Below the pieces are notes generated by a model that made no database searches, was not told where the DNA came from, and saw nothing but the letters and a program-made list of their open reading frames with translations. From Pseudomonas peli (GTDB lineage: Bacteria > Pseudomonadota > Gammaproteobacteria > Pseudomonadales > Pseudomonadaceae), in contig NZ_FMTL01000003.1 of assembly GCF_900099645.1 (NCBI RefSeq), forward strand, positions 248,001 through 312,000: a DNA stretch of 64,000 nucleotides. Reading direction: 5' to 3'. Numbering within the stretch: the stretch's first letter is position 1; every line of letters starts with the position of its first letter. Made by a program: the position numbers and the translations under genes. Below are positions 49,011 through 60,558 of this stretch, in pieces.

Positions 49011-49142
49011 ATGAAACGTAAACCCGATGTGTTGTTGATTTTGGTAATACTGTTCAGCCTGGGTGTGGTCACTACCGGTTACACCCAGAGCCTGTGGGAG
49101 CGCCAGCCTGCGCCGGTCGTGCAGTCTAAAGTGGCTGGCTGA
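49011..49142 (+). CDS. Small membrane protein (43 residues)
   Basis: A 43-residue reading frame starting MKRKPDVLLILVILFSLGV. It has positive residues at the N-terminus, one hydrophobic segment (about 8-26) and a short polar tail (QSLWERQPAPVVQSKVAG). A strong Shine-Dalgarno (gggggagg, 48998-49005) sits well placed before the ATG, which argues that it is translated. It is too short for a family call. It converges on the 5-formyl-THF cyclo-ligase gene. Confidence 0.7.
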   Translation: MKRKPDVLLILVILFSLGVVTTGYTQSLWERQPAPVVQSKVAG

Positions 49143-49184
49143 GGTGCTCATGTACCGCAGGGAACGCGGTACGGCCTTATCCCA

Positions 49185-49781
49185 TCAATACCACGCCTTA
49201 TTCGTGACGGTGCCTTGCAACGGCACATCCCAGCTGGCCATGGCCAGTCGATCCACCTGCTGACATTCATGCGCCAAGCCCAGTAATGTCGGTTTGTGCC
49301 AATTTTTGCGCAATGCGCGATACGCCAGGCTTCGGTCATAGAATCCACCGCCCATACCCAGGCGCGCGCCGTGTCGGTCGAAGCCGACCAATGGCAGCAA
49401 CACCAAATCCAGCGCCCAGACCTTGCGTTGCTGTTTGCGATTGCGCCGGGGTTCATCAATGCCAAAGCGATTCTTTTGCAGGCGCTGCTTGGCGCGGATG
49501 CGTTGGAACACCATCTTGCTGCGCGGCCAAGGGCTGAGCACTGGTAAATAGGTGGCTTTGCCTCGTTGCTGTGCGGCTCGCAACAGGGGGCGCGGGTCGA
49601 TCTCGCCGTCATTCGGTAGGTATAAGGCAATATGTCGTGCGCGGCGAAACAGCGGGTGCTGCGCCAGCTGTTTATACAGGCCTTGGGCGGCTTGGTGCTG
49701 AGCATGGCGGCTGAGCGACCGACGTTGCCCACGCAAGTGGCGGCGCAATTGCGCACGGCTTAGTGTGGAAGTGTCGAGCAT
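49185..49781 (-). CDS. ygfA: 5-formyltetrahydrofolate cyclo-ligase
   Basis: A 198-residue enzyme that uses ATP to turn 5-formyl-THF into 5,10-methenyl-THF. The N-terminus LRRHLRGQRRSLSRHAQHQAA and the C-terminal signature LVGFDRHGARLGMGGGFYDR are conserved. It lies just after 6S RNA, the arrangement known from E. coli (ssrS-ygfA) and Pseudomonas, where a joint transcript can be made. Confidence 0.95.
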   Translation of the reverse strand: MLDTSTLSRAQLRRHLRGQRRSLSRHAQHQAAQGLYKQLAQHPLFRRARHIALYLPNDGEIDPRPLLRAAQQRGKATYLPVLSPWPRSKMVFQRIRAKQRLQKNRFGIDEPRRNRKQQRKVWALDLVLLPLVGFDRHGARLGMGGGFYDRSLAYRALRKNWHKPTLLGLAHECQQVDRLAMASWDVPLQGTVTNKAWY

Positions 49782-49829
49782 GGGGTGTTGCTGTAGCGAT
49801 TGCCGCAGGAGGGCAATGGGCTGGAAGAA

Positions 49830-50012
49830 GTGACTCCCCGACGTGCCGCTGTCGGCTTAGCCCTTGAACCCGAAAGTTCAAGGTGGAGGTTGCAGGAGAC
49901 GTTAAGGCTTTCCGTCAAGCGGACATGCACACCGGTCTCAACGTGCAACCTCCGGGGTTGTGCGAATCGGCTCAGGGACATCACCAACTGGCGCACACTC
50001 CAGGGAGCTGCG
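49830..50012 (-). ncRNA. ssrS: 6S RNA (SsrS)
   Basis: The minus strand between zapA and ygfA carries the typical Pseudomonas 6S sequence: CUCCCUGGAGUGUGCGCCAG at the 5' side, GAUGUCCCUGAGCCGAU, the central open bubble, and the terminal-loop-side hairpin CCUUGAAC-uuuc-GGGUUCAAGG (49862-49884). The ends are approximate. It binds the housekeeping RNA polymerase holoenzyme and restrains transcription in stationary phase. Gene order zapA-ssrS-ygfA supports the call. Confidence 0.9.
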
Positions 50013-50042
50013 GGCAGTATACCCGAAAGCGTCGGCGCGCAA

Positions 50043-50357
50043 TCAGCTGCCTTGCTCATCGGCATCCCGAGCCAGAGCGCTGTCGACCCGATTGAGCAGG
50101 CTACGCACCTGATCGCGGTTGGCCCCGGCCTGCTGATCAAGGTGTTGCTGTTTGTGTAGCAGATCGTGGGTGATGTTCAGGGCAGCCATGACCGCAACGC
50201 GGTCAGCACCGATGACTTTGCCGCTCGAGCGGATCTCCCGCATCTTGCCATCCAGGTAGCGCGCGGCGCTTTCCAGGTTGCTGCGTTCATCGCTTGGGCA
50301 GGCGATGCAATATTCTTTGTCCAGAATCTGGACGGTCAAGGTGTTCGACTGGGTCAT
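50043..50357 (-). CDS. zapA: Cell division protein ZapA
   Basis: A 104-residue ZapA that crosslinks FtsZ filaments at the division ring. The N-terminal globular part (TVQILDKEYCIACPSDERSN) and the C-terminal coiled coil are present. Its ATG shares one base with the preceding stop (TAATG), so it is coupled with the TIGR02449 gene. 6S RNA follows on the same strand. Confidence 0.95.
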   Translation of the reverse strand: MTQSNTLTVQILDKEYCIACPSDERSNLESAARYLDGKMREIRSSGKVIGADRVAVMAALNITHDLLHKQQHLDQQAGANRDQVRSLLNRVDSALARDADEQGS

Positions 50358-50563
50358 TAATCCTGCTCCAGGGCTTTGAGGCGCGAAATCATGGATTCGA
50401 CCTTGTGCCGGGCCATTTCGTTCTTTTCAATTAAATGGGCGCGTTCTTCGCGCCAGGCCTTTTCGCTCGTCAGAAGCTGTCGGTTTTGCGCCTTGAGCTG
50501 TTCGACACGCTGGATCAGCAAGTCCAGCTTGGTCGTAAGAGCCTGCAGGTCGACGTCTTCCAT
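50357..50563 (-). CDS. TIGR02449 family coiled-coil protein
   Basis: A 68-residue protein that is coiled coil almost throughout (LDLLIQRVEQLKAQNRQL, then LIEKNEMARHKVESM), of family TIGR02449. It resembles ZapB in size and form and is always beside zapA in pseudomonads, so a cell-division role is likely but unproven. Good heptad spacing of Leu/Met is visible. It is the first gene of the zapA transcript. Confidence 0.9.
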   Translation of the reverse strand: MEDVDLQALTTKLDLLIQRVEQLKAQNRQLLTSEKAWREERAHLIEKNEMARHKVESMISRLKALEQD

Positions 50564-50843
50564 GGTTCTCTACTCTTACTAGGTGAGTGGGCTGGCAGGT
50601 GAAAAATAGCGTCTTTGCGGCGTCTTCGACAGTGCCGAACGGTGCGCGGCACAGTTGTTTGCCAGTGTGGGGCAGTTCAGTGCGCCAGAGATTGATGCAA
50701 TTCACCCATGGATCACGGCGCGGCAATTTTTGCGCTGGCTGAGCGGGCTCCGTCGAGCCGCTTGCATAGTCTTGGCACGCCTGCCGGTGCTAGGATACAA
50801 GGCCTCCATTCTAGTGATCGCGCAGCTTTGCGCCTAGTTATCT

Positions 50844-51398
50844 ATGCCAACTTCAAATTCTCCGTACTCCGCGTTTGCCGCCCTGCTTGCCAGCAGCGGT
50901 TACACCATTTCCCCAGCCGAGTTGCATGGTCTGCTGCTCGGTCGCAGCTGTGCTGGTGCGGGCTTTGAAATCGACTCCTGGCTGGTGGATGCCGCCGAGC
51001 TGCTCGGCGCGGCGCCAGAAGACACCGTACGCCAGGCGCTGATTGGCCTGCAGGAAATGGTCAAGAACGAACTGACCAGCAACGACGTTACCGTGATGCT
51101 GTTGTTGCCCAGCGACGATGCGCCGCTTAGCGAGCGTGCCGTGGCTCTGGGACAATGGTGCCAGGGCTTCCTCGGCGGCTTCGGTCTGACTGCCCGTGAC
51201 AGCGCCCTGAGCGCCGAAGCCATGGAAGTGCTGCAGGACCTCTCGGCCATTTCCCAGGTGCAGAACGCCCTGGACGAGTCCGATGATGGCGAAAACGATT
51301 ACATGGAAGTGATGGAGTATCTGCGCGTTGCGCCGCTGCTGCTGTTCAGCGAGTGCGCCAAGCCAGTGGTTGCCGCGGCGAAGCCGTCGCTGCATTGA
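50844..51398 (+). CDS. ygfB: UPF0149 family protein (YgfB/YecA)
   Basis: A 184-residue helical UPF0149 protein. The N-terminal [29 protein letters not shown] and the [24 protein letters not shown] region are conserved. In P. aeruginosa YgfB modulates AmpDh3 expression and beta-lactam resistance. It heads the pepP-ubiH-DUF4442-ubiI cluster, 33 bp before pepP, the same order as in other pseudomonads. The 280-bp gap on its upstream side is a divergent promoter region. Confidence 0.93.
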   Translation: MPTSNSPYSAFAALLASSGYTISPAELHGLLLGRSCAGAGFEIDSWLVDAAELLGAAPEDTVRQALIGLQEMVKNELTSNDVTVMLLLPSDDAPLSERAVALGQWCQGFLGGFGLTARDSALSAEAMEVLQDLSAISQVQNALDESDDGENDYMEVMEYLRVAPLLLFSECAKPVVAAAKPSLH

Positions 51399-51431
51399 TT
51401 TTCATGCAATAGAAGTGGACTCAATCTGCCC

Positions 51432-52766
51432 ATGATCAGCATCCCTAAGTCGGAATACGCCCGTCGGCGCAAGGCGCTGATGGCGCAGATGGAACCCAAC
51501 AGCATCGCGATTCTGCCGGCGGCGCCGGTGTATATCCGCAACCGCGATGTTGAGCATATCTACCGCCAGGACAGCGACTTTCAGTACCTCTCCGGCTTTC
51601 CCGAGCCGGAAGCGGTAATCGCGCTGATTCCCGGGCGCGAACATGGCGAGTATGTGCTGTTCTGTCGCGAGCGTGACCCGCTACGCGAACTGTGGGACGG
51701 CCTGCGTGCTGGCCAGGATGGCGCAATCAGCCAGTACGGCGCGGATGACGCGTTCCCGATTGGTGACATCGACGACATCCTGCCGGGGCTGATTGAGGGT
51801 CGTGATCGGGTCTACTCCTCCATGGGTACTAACCATGAGTTCGACCGTCAGCTGATGGAGTGGATCAACGTGATCCGCTCCAAAGCGCGGCAGGGTGCGA
51901 CGCCGCCCAATGAATTCATCACCCTCGAACACTTGCTGCATGACCTGCGCCTGTACAAGTCGGCTGCCGAGGTCAAAGTGATGAAAGAGGCGGCGGAAAT
52001 CAGCGCCCGCGCTCATGTGCGCGCCATGCAGGCCAGCCGTGCCGGCTTGTTCGAGTACCACCTGGAAGCCGAGCTGGATTACGAGTTCCGCAAGGGCGGA
52101 GCGAAGATGCCAGCTTATGGCTCCATCGTTGCGGCCGGCAAGAACGCCTGCATCCTGCATTATCGTGAGAATGACGCGCCGCTGAAAGACGGTGACCTGG
52201 TGCTGATCGACGCCGGTTGCGAGATCGACTGCTACGCCAGTGACATCACCCGCACCTTCCCTGTCAGCGGCACGTTTTCCCCTGAACAGAAAGCCATCTA
52301 CGAGTTGGTGCTGGCCTCCCAGGAAGCCGCGTTCAAGGAAATCGGCCCCGGCAAGCACTGGAACCAGGCTCATGAAGCCACGGTGCAGGTGATTACCGCC
52401 GGTCTGGTGGAACTCGGCTTGCTGCAGGGCGATGTCGCTGAGCTGATCGCCACTGAGGCTTACAAGCCCTTCTATATGCACCGCGCCGGCCACTGGCTGG
52501 GGATGGATGTGCATGATGTGGGCGAGTACAAGGTCGGCGGCGAATGGCGCGAGCTGGAAGTCGGCATGGCCATGACCGTCGAGCCAGGCATCTATATCGC
52601 CGTGGACAATCAGGACGTGGCGAAGAAATGGCGCGGCATCGGCGTGCGTATTGAAGACGACGTGGTGGTGACCAAGACCGGTTGCGAAATCCTCACCAGT
52701 GGCGTGCCGAAAACCGTCGCCGAGATCGAAGCGCTGATGGCCGCCGCACGCAGCGTGGCGGCCTAG
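51432..52766 (+). CDS. pepP: Xaa-Pro aminopeptidase PepP
   Basis: A 444-residue aminopeptidase P that removes the N-terminal residue before proline. It has the AMP_N domain (1-130) and the pita-bread catalytic domain. Metal ligands lie in LIDAGCEIDCYASDITRTF (two Asp), the histidine of HRAGHWLGMDVHD, TVEPGIYI and RIEDDVVV (two Glu). It is 3 bp upstream of ubiH in one operon. Confidence 0.96.
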   Translation: MISIPKSEYARRRKALMAQMEPNSIAILPAAPVYIRNRDVEHIYRQDSDFQYLSGFPEPEAVIALIPGREHGEYVLFCRERDPLRELWDGLRAGQDGAISQYGADDAFPIGDIDDILPGLIEGRDRVYSSMGTNHEFDRQLMEWINVIRSKARQGATPPNEFITLEHLLHDLRLYKSAAEVKVMKEAAEISARAHVRAMQASRAGLFEYHLEAELDYEFRKGGAKMPAYGSIVAAGKNACILHYRENDAPLKDGDLVLIDAGCEIDCYASDITRTFPVSGTFSPEQKAIYELVLASQEAAFKEIGPGKHWNQAHEATVQVITAGLVELGLLQGDVAELIATEAYKPFYMHRAGHWLGMDVHDVGEYKVGGEWRELEVGMAMTVEPGIYIAVDNQDVAKKWRGIGVRIEDDVVVTKTGCEILTSGVPKTVAEIEALMAAARSVAA

Positions 52767-52769
52767 AAC

Positions 52770-53957
52770 ATGTCACGCGTCGACATTGCGATTATCGGCG
52801 GTGGCCTGGTCGGCGCTAGCCTGGCCGTGGCCCTGCAGGCCGAAGCCAAGCAGCGCGGCTGGCGCATTTGCCTGATCGAGCCGTTCACTCCGGGCACTGG
52901 CTATCAGCCTAGCTACGATGCGCGCTCCACTGCGTTGTCGTTTGGCTCGCAGCAGATTTATCAGCGCCTCGGCCTGTGGCAGCAGATCAGTCAGCGTGCC
53001 GAGCCGATCAAGCAAATTCATGTCTCCGACCGTGGCCGTTTCGCCGCTGCGCGCCTAAGTGCCGAAGAAGAAGGCGTGCCGGCGCTCGGCTATGTGGTGG
53101 AAAACGCCTGGCTCGGCGAATGCCTTTGGCAGGCCCTGGATCAGCAGGTGGTGAGCTGGCGCAGCCCGGCGCAGGTCACCCGCATGCAAGCTTTGGCCGA
53201 TGGCTACCGCCTGACCCTGGATGATGGCAGCGAGCTTGAATGCAACCTGGCGATTCTCGCCGAGGGCGGTCGCTCCGGTTTGCGTGAGCAGCTGGGGATC
53301 GCCGTCAGTACTACGCCATATGGGCAGAGCGCGCTGATCGCTAACGTCAGCCCGCAGGAGGCGCACAACGGCCTGGCCTTTGAGCGCTTTACCGAAGAAG
53401 GGCCAATGGCCCTGTTGCCGCTGGCGGATAACCGCTGCGCGCTGGTCTGGACCCGTGCCACCCTGGAAGCCGAAAGGCTTTCAGAACTGGGCGATGCAGC
53501 GTTTCTCGCCGAGTTGCAGCACGCTTTCGGCTATCGTTTGGGCAGTCTGCGCCAGATCGGCGCGCGGCACCTCTACCCGCTGGCGCTGACGGCTGCCAAA
53601 GAACAGGTGCGCCAGCATCTGGTGGTGCTCGGCAATGCCGCGCATAGCCTGCACCCGATTGCTGGGCAGGGCTACAACCTCTCGCTGCGCGACACCCAGG
53701 TGCTGGCGGAAACGTTGTTGGCCAGTGATGCGCCGTTGGGCGATCTGGCCACGCTACAGGGCTACCTTAATAGCCAGCAGATGGATCAGCAATTGACTGT
53801 CGGCTTCTCTGATCAGGTCACCCGCCTGTTCAGCACCGGCCAGCCGCTGTTGGCCGCCGGGCGTAACCTTGGTTTGCTTGGCCTCGATCTTCTTCCTCCG
53901 GCGAAACGCTGGTTTGCCCGCCAGGCCATGGGCCTCGGCACCCGCTCGGAGCATTGA
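52770..53957 (+). CDS. ubiH: 2-octaprenyl-6-methoxyphenol hydroxylase UbiH
   Basis: A 395-residue FAD monooxygenase of ubiquinone synthesis. The FAD motif is IIGGGLVGASLAVAL at the N-terminus, and the second motif reads VVLGNAAHSLHPIAGQGYN; the GNAAH variant (instead of GDAAH) is usual for UbiH and separates it from UbiI. A Glu-Gly pair follows the middle strand (LAEGGRSG). It lies between pepP and the DUF4442 gene with 3-bp gaps. Confidence 0.94.
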   Translation: MSRVDIAIIGGGLVGASLAVALQAEAKQRGWRICLIEPFTPGTGYQPSYDARSTALSFGSQQIYQRLGLWQQISQRAEPIKQIHVSDRGRFAAARLSAEEEGVPALGYVVENAWLGECLWQALDQQVVSWRSPAQVTRMQALADGYRLTLDDGSELECNLAILAEGGRSGLREQLGIAVSTTPYGQSALIANVSPQEAHNGLAFERFTEEGPMALLPLADNRCALVWTRATLEAERLSELGDAAFLAELQHAFGYRLGSLRQIGARHLYPLALTAAKEQVRQHLVVLGNAAHSLHPIAGQGYNLSLRDTQVLAETLLASDAPLGDLATLQGYLNSQQMDQQLTVGFSDQVTRLFSTGQPLLAAGRNLGLLGLDLLPPAKRWFARQAMGLGTRSEH

Positions 53958-53960
53958 TTC

Positions 53961-54443
53961 ATGTCGGCAAATAAATTGGCGCGCAAGGCGCGGCTGCTGC
54001 GTTGGGCGATGAACCTGTATCCGCCCTACCTGGGAGCTGGCGTGCGGGTGCGACAGATCAGCGCGGACTTCCGTCAGGTGCAGGTGAAGATGGGCCTGGG
54101 CTGGTATAACCGCAACTATGTTGGCACCCAGTTCGGCGGCAGTCTGTATTCGATGACCGACCCGTTCTTCATGCTGATGATCATGGAAAACCTCGGGCGC
54201 GATTTTATTGTCTGGGACAAGGCCGCGCGCATCGACTTTATCGCCCCCGGCAAAGGCCCGGTGTACGCCGACTTCAGCATCGACCAAGGACTGCTTGACG
54301 ATATTCGCCAGCACACCGCAGACGGTGACAAGTACCACCCCGAGCTGCATGTAGAAGTGCGCGATGGCAGCGGTACCTTGGTGGCGCGGGTGCATAAAAC
54401 TCTCTACGTGCGACTAAAACCGCGCGCTCGTCAGGCAGCCTGA
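53961..54443 (+). CDS. DUF4442 hotdog-fold protein
   Basis: A 160-residue DUF4442 protein of the hotdog superfamily (thioesterase-like). The conserved segments are MGLGWYNRNYVGTQFGGSL and MTDPFFMLMIMENLGRDFIVWD. No activity is established. It is wedged between ubiH and ubiI, 3 bp after the first and 14 bp before the second, so it is probably made together with them. Confidence 0.9.
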   Translation: MSANKLARKARLLRWAMNLYPPYLGAGVRVRQISADFRQVQVKMGLGWYNRNYVGTQFGGSLYSMTDPFFMLMIMENLGRDFIVWDKAARIDFIAPGKGPVYADFSIDQGLLDDIRQHTADGDKYHPELHVEVRDGSGTLVARVHKTLYVRLKPRARQAA

Positions 54444-54457
54444 ACAAGGAATATGTG

Positions 54458-55675
54458 ATGCAAGCGGATCTGATCATCGTAGGCGCAGGCATGGTGGGCA
54501 GCGCCCTGGCGCTGGCCCTGCAGGATCAGGGCCTGGAAATCCTGCTGGTCGATGGCAGCCCGCTGAGCGTCAAACCCTTTGATCCACAGGCCGCCTTCGA
54601 GCCCCGAGTTAGCGCGCTGTCGGTTGCCAGCCAACGCATTCTTGAACGCCTGGGCGTGTGGGAAGGCATCGCCGCGCGGCGTGTCTGCCCCTATGGCGAG
54701 ATGCAGGTGTGGGATGGTTCCGGTACCGGGCAGATTCACTTCAGCGCGGCCAGCGTGCATGCCGAATCGCTCGGCCATATTGTCGAGAACCGTGTGGTGC
54801 AGGACGCGCTGCTTGAGCGCCTGCATGACAGCTCGATTGGCTTGCTCCCCGGCGCGCGTCTGGAGCAGCTGCGTCGCTCGGGCGAGGGCTGGTTATTGAG
54901 CCTCAATGATGGGCGTGAGCTGCGTGCGCCGCTGGTTATCGCGGCGGATGGGGCCAACTCAGCGGTACGCCGCCTGGCAGGTTGCGCCACCCGTGAATGG
55001 GATTACTTGCACCACGCCATTGTCACCAGCGTGCGCTGCGCCAAGCCGCACCAGGCCACTGCCTGGCAGCGCTTTACTGATGACGGTCCGCTGGCTTTTC
55101 TGCCGCTGGCTGGCCCAGCAGGCGAACATTGGTGCTCGATTGTCTGGTCGGTGACCCCGGCAGAAGCTGAGCGGTTGATGGCCCTGGATGATGCGTGTTT
55201 CCGCCGCGCCCTCGGTTTTGCCTTCGAGCATCGTCTAGGTGAAGTGCTGCAAGCTGACCCGCGCCTGTGTATTCCTTTGCGTCAGCGGCACGCCAAGCGT
55301 TATGTCGAGGATGGCCTGGCACTGATTGGCGATGCCGCGCACAGCATCCACCCGTTGGCCGGGCAGGGCGTCAACCTGGGCTTTCTTGATGTCGCGGTAT
55401 TGGCTGAGGTGTTGCTGCACGCCATGCAACGTGGCGAGCGTCTGAGTGATGTAAAGGTGCTGAGCCGCTACGAGCGTCGGCGCATGCCGCACAACTTGGC
55501 GATGATGGCGGCGATGGAAGGCTTCGAGCGGCTGTTCCAGGCTGATCCGCTGCCCGTGCGCTGGCTGCGCAACAGCGGCCTCAACTGGGTCGACGACCTG
55601 CCGGAAGCCAAGGCGCTGTTCGTGCGCCAGGCCCTGGGTTTGTCTGGTGACCTGCCAGAGTTGGCAAGGGTTTAA
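54458..55675 (+). CDS. ubiI: Ubiquinone C5-hydroxylase UbiI (VisC-like)
   Basis: A 405-residue FAD monooxygenase homologous to UbiI/VisC. The N-terminal GxGxxG is IIVGAGMVGSALALAL; ADGANSAVRRLAG and the FAD motif LIGDAAHSIHPLAGQGVNLG follow. Its probable reaction is C5-hydroxylation of the ubiquinone ring. The ATG at 54458 is chosen over a GTG one codon upstream; AAGGA at 54446-54450 supports it. It ends the operon; a minus-strand terminator for dctM follows. Confidence 0.92.
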   Translation: MQADLIIVGAGMVGSALALALQDQGLEILLVDGSPLSVKPFDPQAAFEPRVSALSVASQRILERLGVWEGIAARRVCPYGEMQVWDGSGTGQIHFSAASVHAESLGHIVENRVVQDALLERLHDSSIGLLPGARLEQLRRSGEGWLLSLNDGRELRAPLVIAADGANSAVRRLAGCATREWDYLHHAIVTSVRCAKPHQATAWQRFTDDGPLAFLPLAGPAGEHWCSIVWSVTPAEAERLMALDDACFRRALGFAFEHRLGEVLQADPRLCIPLRQRHAKRYVEDGLALIGDAAHSIHPLAGQGVNLGFLDVAVLAEVLLHAMQRGERLSDVKVLSRYERRRMPHNLAMMAAMEGFERLFQADPLPVRWLRNSGLNWVDDLPEAKALFVRQALGLSGDLPELARV

Positions 55676-55777
55676 CTCTCTAGCCCAGTGATGTGTGTTC
55701 CGCCGAGGCTGGGTTACGCCGCACGGCGTGAACCTGGCCATGGCGCATGGCGCCAATTCGCCTGACAAAAAACGCGA

Positions 55778-55807
55778 GCAAAAAAAGCCCGGCACTGAGG
55801 CCGGGCT
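55778..55807 (-). terminator. Rho-independent terminator of dctPQM
   Basis: Arms agcccggc/gccgggct (55786-55793, 55800-55807) with a 6-nt loop. Read on the minus strand, the stem is followed by a run of T, about 35 bp after the dctM stop. On the plus strand the stem is followed by A, so it would not end ubiI. Confidence 0.9.
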
Positions 55808-55841
55808 AAAAGTGTGTAGGGAAGTACACACGGAGTCGCTG

Positions 55842-57125
55842 TCAGGTCATGCCCAGCCAGTTCGGCAGTGCCAGAGAGATTGAAGGCACGTAGGTGATCA
55901 CAATCAGGAAGCTGAGCAGCAGCATCAGCCATGGCCAGGCGGCTTTGACCACGGCTGTCAGCGGCATACCGGTCACTGCCGAGGTGACGAACAGATTTAG
56001 CCCCACTGGCGGTGTGATCAATCCGATTTCCATGTTCACCACCATGATGATGCCCAGGTGGATCGGGTCGATGCCCAGTTGCACGGCAATCGGGAAAAGG
56101 ATTGGCGCGAGGATCAGGATGATCGCCGACGGCTCCATAAAGGCGCCTGCTACCAGCAGCACGATGTTCACCACCAGCAGGAACTGCCACGGCTGCAGGC
56201 CCATGTCCACTACCCAGGCGGTAATGGTCTGCGGGATCTGCTCAGTGGTCAGCACGTGGGCGAAGAGCATGGCGTTGGCGATGATGAACATCAGCATGAT
56301 GGTCAGCTTGCCGGACTCCAGCAGCACCTTCGGGCACTCGCGGATGGTCATGTCCTTGTACACGAACAGCGCGACGAAGCCGGCGTAGACTGCCGCCACT
56401 GCGGCTGCTTCTGTCGGGGTGAACATGCCGGTGTAGATGCCGCCGAGGATGATCACCATCAGCAGCAGGCCCCAGATGGCCTTGCGTGCAGCGGTGATGA
56501 ATTCATGGAAAGTGGCACGTGGCATGGCGGGCAGATTCATCTTCCGCGCGACGATATAGATCGCCACCATCAGGATTACGCCCAACAGCAGGCCCGGTAC
56601 AACACCGGCCATAAACAGCTTGCCCACCGATTGCTCGGTCGCGGCGGCGTACACCACCATGACGATCGACGGCGGAATCAGGATGCCCAGGGTACCGGCG
56701 TTACACACGATACCGGCGCCGAACGCCTGCGGGTAACCCGAGCGCACCATGCCAGCGATGGCAATCGAACCCACTGCAGCCACGGTGGCTGGGGAGGAGC
56801 CGGACAGCGCCGCGAACAGCATGCACGCCAAGACCGCCGAGATAGCGAGGCCGCCACGGATATGGCCGACGCAGGCGTTGGCGAAATCGATCAGGCGCTT
56901 GGCCACACCGCCAGTGGTCATAAACGCACCGGACAGCAGGAAGAACGGAATCGCCAGCAGGGTGTAGTGCTCAGAGGTTTCGAACAGCTTGATCGCCAGT
57001 GAACGTACCGAGTCTGGGCTGAACAGCATGATGGTCACCGAGCCGGCCAGGCCCAGCGAAGCGGCAATCGGCACGCCGATAAACATCAGCAGAAACAGCA
57101 GGACAAAGAGGAACAGAATGGTCAT
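55842..57125 (-). CDS. dctM: TRAP transporter large permease DctM
   Basis: A 427-residue TRAP large membrane subunit with about twelve helices that carries the substrate and Na+ path. Family segments are FFLLSGAFMTTGGVAKRLI, SSPATVAAVGSI, and NMEIGLITPPVGLNLFV. It pairs with DctQ and the binding protein DctP to import C4-dicarboxylates. Its ATG overlaps the dctQ stop by 4 bp. Confidence 0.96.
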   Translation of the reverse strand: MTILFLFVLLFLLMFIGVPIAASLGLAGSVTIMLFSPDSVRSLAIKLFETSEHYTLLAIPFFLLSGAFMTTGGVAKRLIDFANACVGHIRGGLAISAVLACMLFAALSGSSPATVAAVGSIAIAGMVRSGYPQAFGAGIVCNAGTLGILIPPSIVMVVYAAATEQSVGKLFMAGVVPGLLLGVILMVAIYIVARKMNLPAMPRATFHEFITAARKAIWGLLLMVIILGGIYTGMFTPTEAAAVAAVYAGFVALFVYKDMTIRECPKVLLESGKLTIMLMFIIANAMLFAHVLTTEQIPQTITAWVVDMGLQPWQFLLVVNIVLLVAGAFMEPSAIILILAPILFPIAVQLGIDPIHLGIIMVVNMEIGLITPPVGLNLFVTSAVTGMPLTAVVKAAWPWLMLLLSFLIVITYVPSISLALPNWLGMT

Positions 57126-57754
57126 TGCTTGTGCTCCTCATGCTCATTGATCTTCAGCGCGTCGGCGGCTTCATCGGCCAGGCCGAGGCCGGTCTGCTGG
57201 TTGCGCAGGATGCGCACGAAGATTTCAAAGAAGCGGATAAACACCATGGCGTAGCCGAACGGCACGATGGCAGTAATGTGCCATTGCATGATGCCGTAGT
57301 GACCGAGGTCCTCGGCGCCGATGCCGGCGGTGAACAGGGTTTTCACCCAATCGAAGCTGGCCACGGCGATCAGCCCGGCATAACCCAGGCAGGCCGTGCA
57401 TGCGATCAGGCCGATAACCCGCTGCACCGGTTTGCTGGCCAGTTTCACCAGCGCATCCACGCCGATATGACCGGCGGTGCGCACACCGTAGGCCAGGCCA
57501 AAGAAGATCAACCAGGCGAACAGCGCCTTGGTCAGGGCAATGCTCCAGGTCATCGACTGGGCCATGCCGAGAATGCTGTCGCCAATGGCGAAGAAAAACT
57601 CGCTGCTGCCTTCCCAGCGATCCGCCAGGTTGTAGAACAGCGTGTAGAGGTTGTTGAGGATCACGTAGACGAAGGTCACCAGCGTCATGGCGGCCAGCAG
57701 GAACGCGATAAAGCCTTCCTCGAAGTGGTCCCAGACGCGCCGCAAGGCGTTCAT
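57122..57754 (-). CDS. dctQ: TRAP transporter small permease DctQ
   Basis: A 210-residue small TRAP subunit with four predicted helices, longer than the usual 160-170 residues because of an insertion between helices 1 and 2 and a charged tail. The start ATG at 57754 (MNALRRVWDHFEEGFIAF) is used rather than a longer frame. A hairpin lies between dctP and this gene. Confidence 0.94.
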   Translation of the reverse strand: MNALRRVWDHFEEGFIAFLLAAMTLVTFVYVILNNLYTLFYNLADRWEGSSEFFFAIGDSILGMAQSMTWSIALTKALFAWLIFFGLAYGVRTAGHIGVDALVKLASKPVQRVIGLIACTACLGYAGLIAVASFDWVKTLFTAGIGAEDLGHYGIMQWHITAIVPFGYAMVFIRFFEIFVRILRNQQTGLGLADEAADALKINEHEEHKQ

Positions 57755-57784
57755 CAATAGAGTCTCCAGTGGTGAGGGGCAGCG

Positions 57785-57816
57785 TACCCAGGCAGCCGGC
57801 AAGGGGTGCCTGGGTA
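57785..57816 (-). repeat. Hairpin between dctP and dctQ
   Basis: Perfect 10-bp arms tacccaggca/tgcctgggta (57785-57794, 57807-57816) with a 12-nt loop in the 126-bp dctP-dctQ gap. There is no T-run. It could protect the dctP part of the message, giving more binding protein than permease, as in maltose-type operons. Confidence 0.6.
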
Positions 57817-57880
57817 TTCGGCCAATCGCGCAGCAGCAAGGCTGCGCTGTGGTTGGGTGCAGGCCGTAGCCTGTTCCGCC

Positions 57881-60554
<2,674 letters not shown>

Positions 60555-60558
<4 letters not shown>

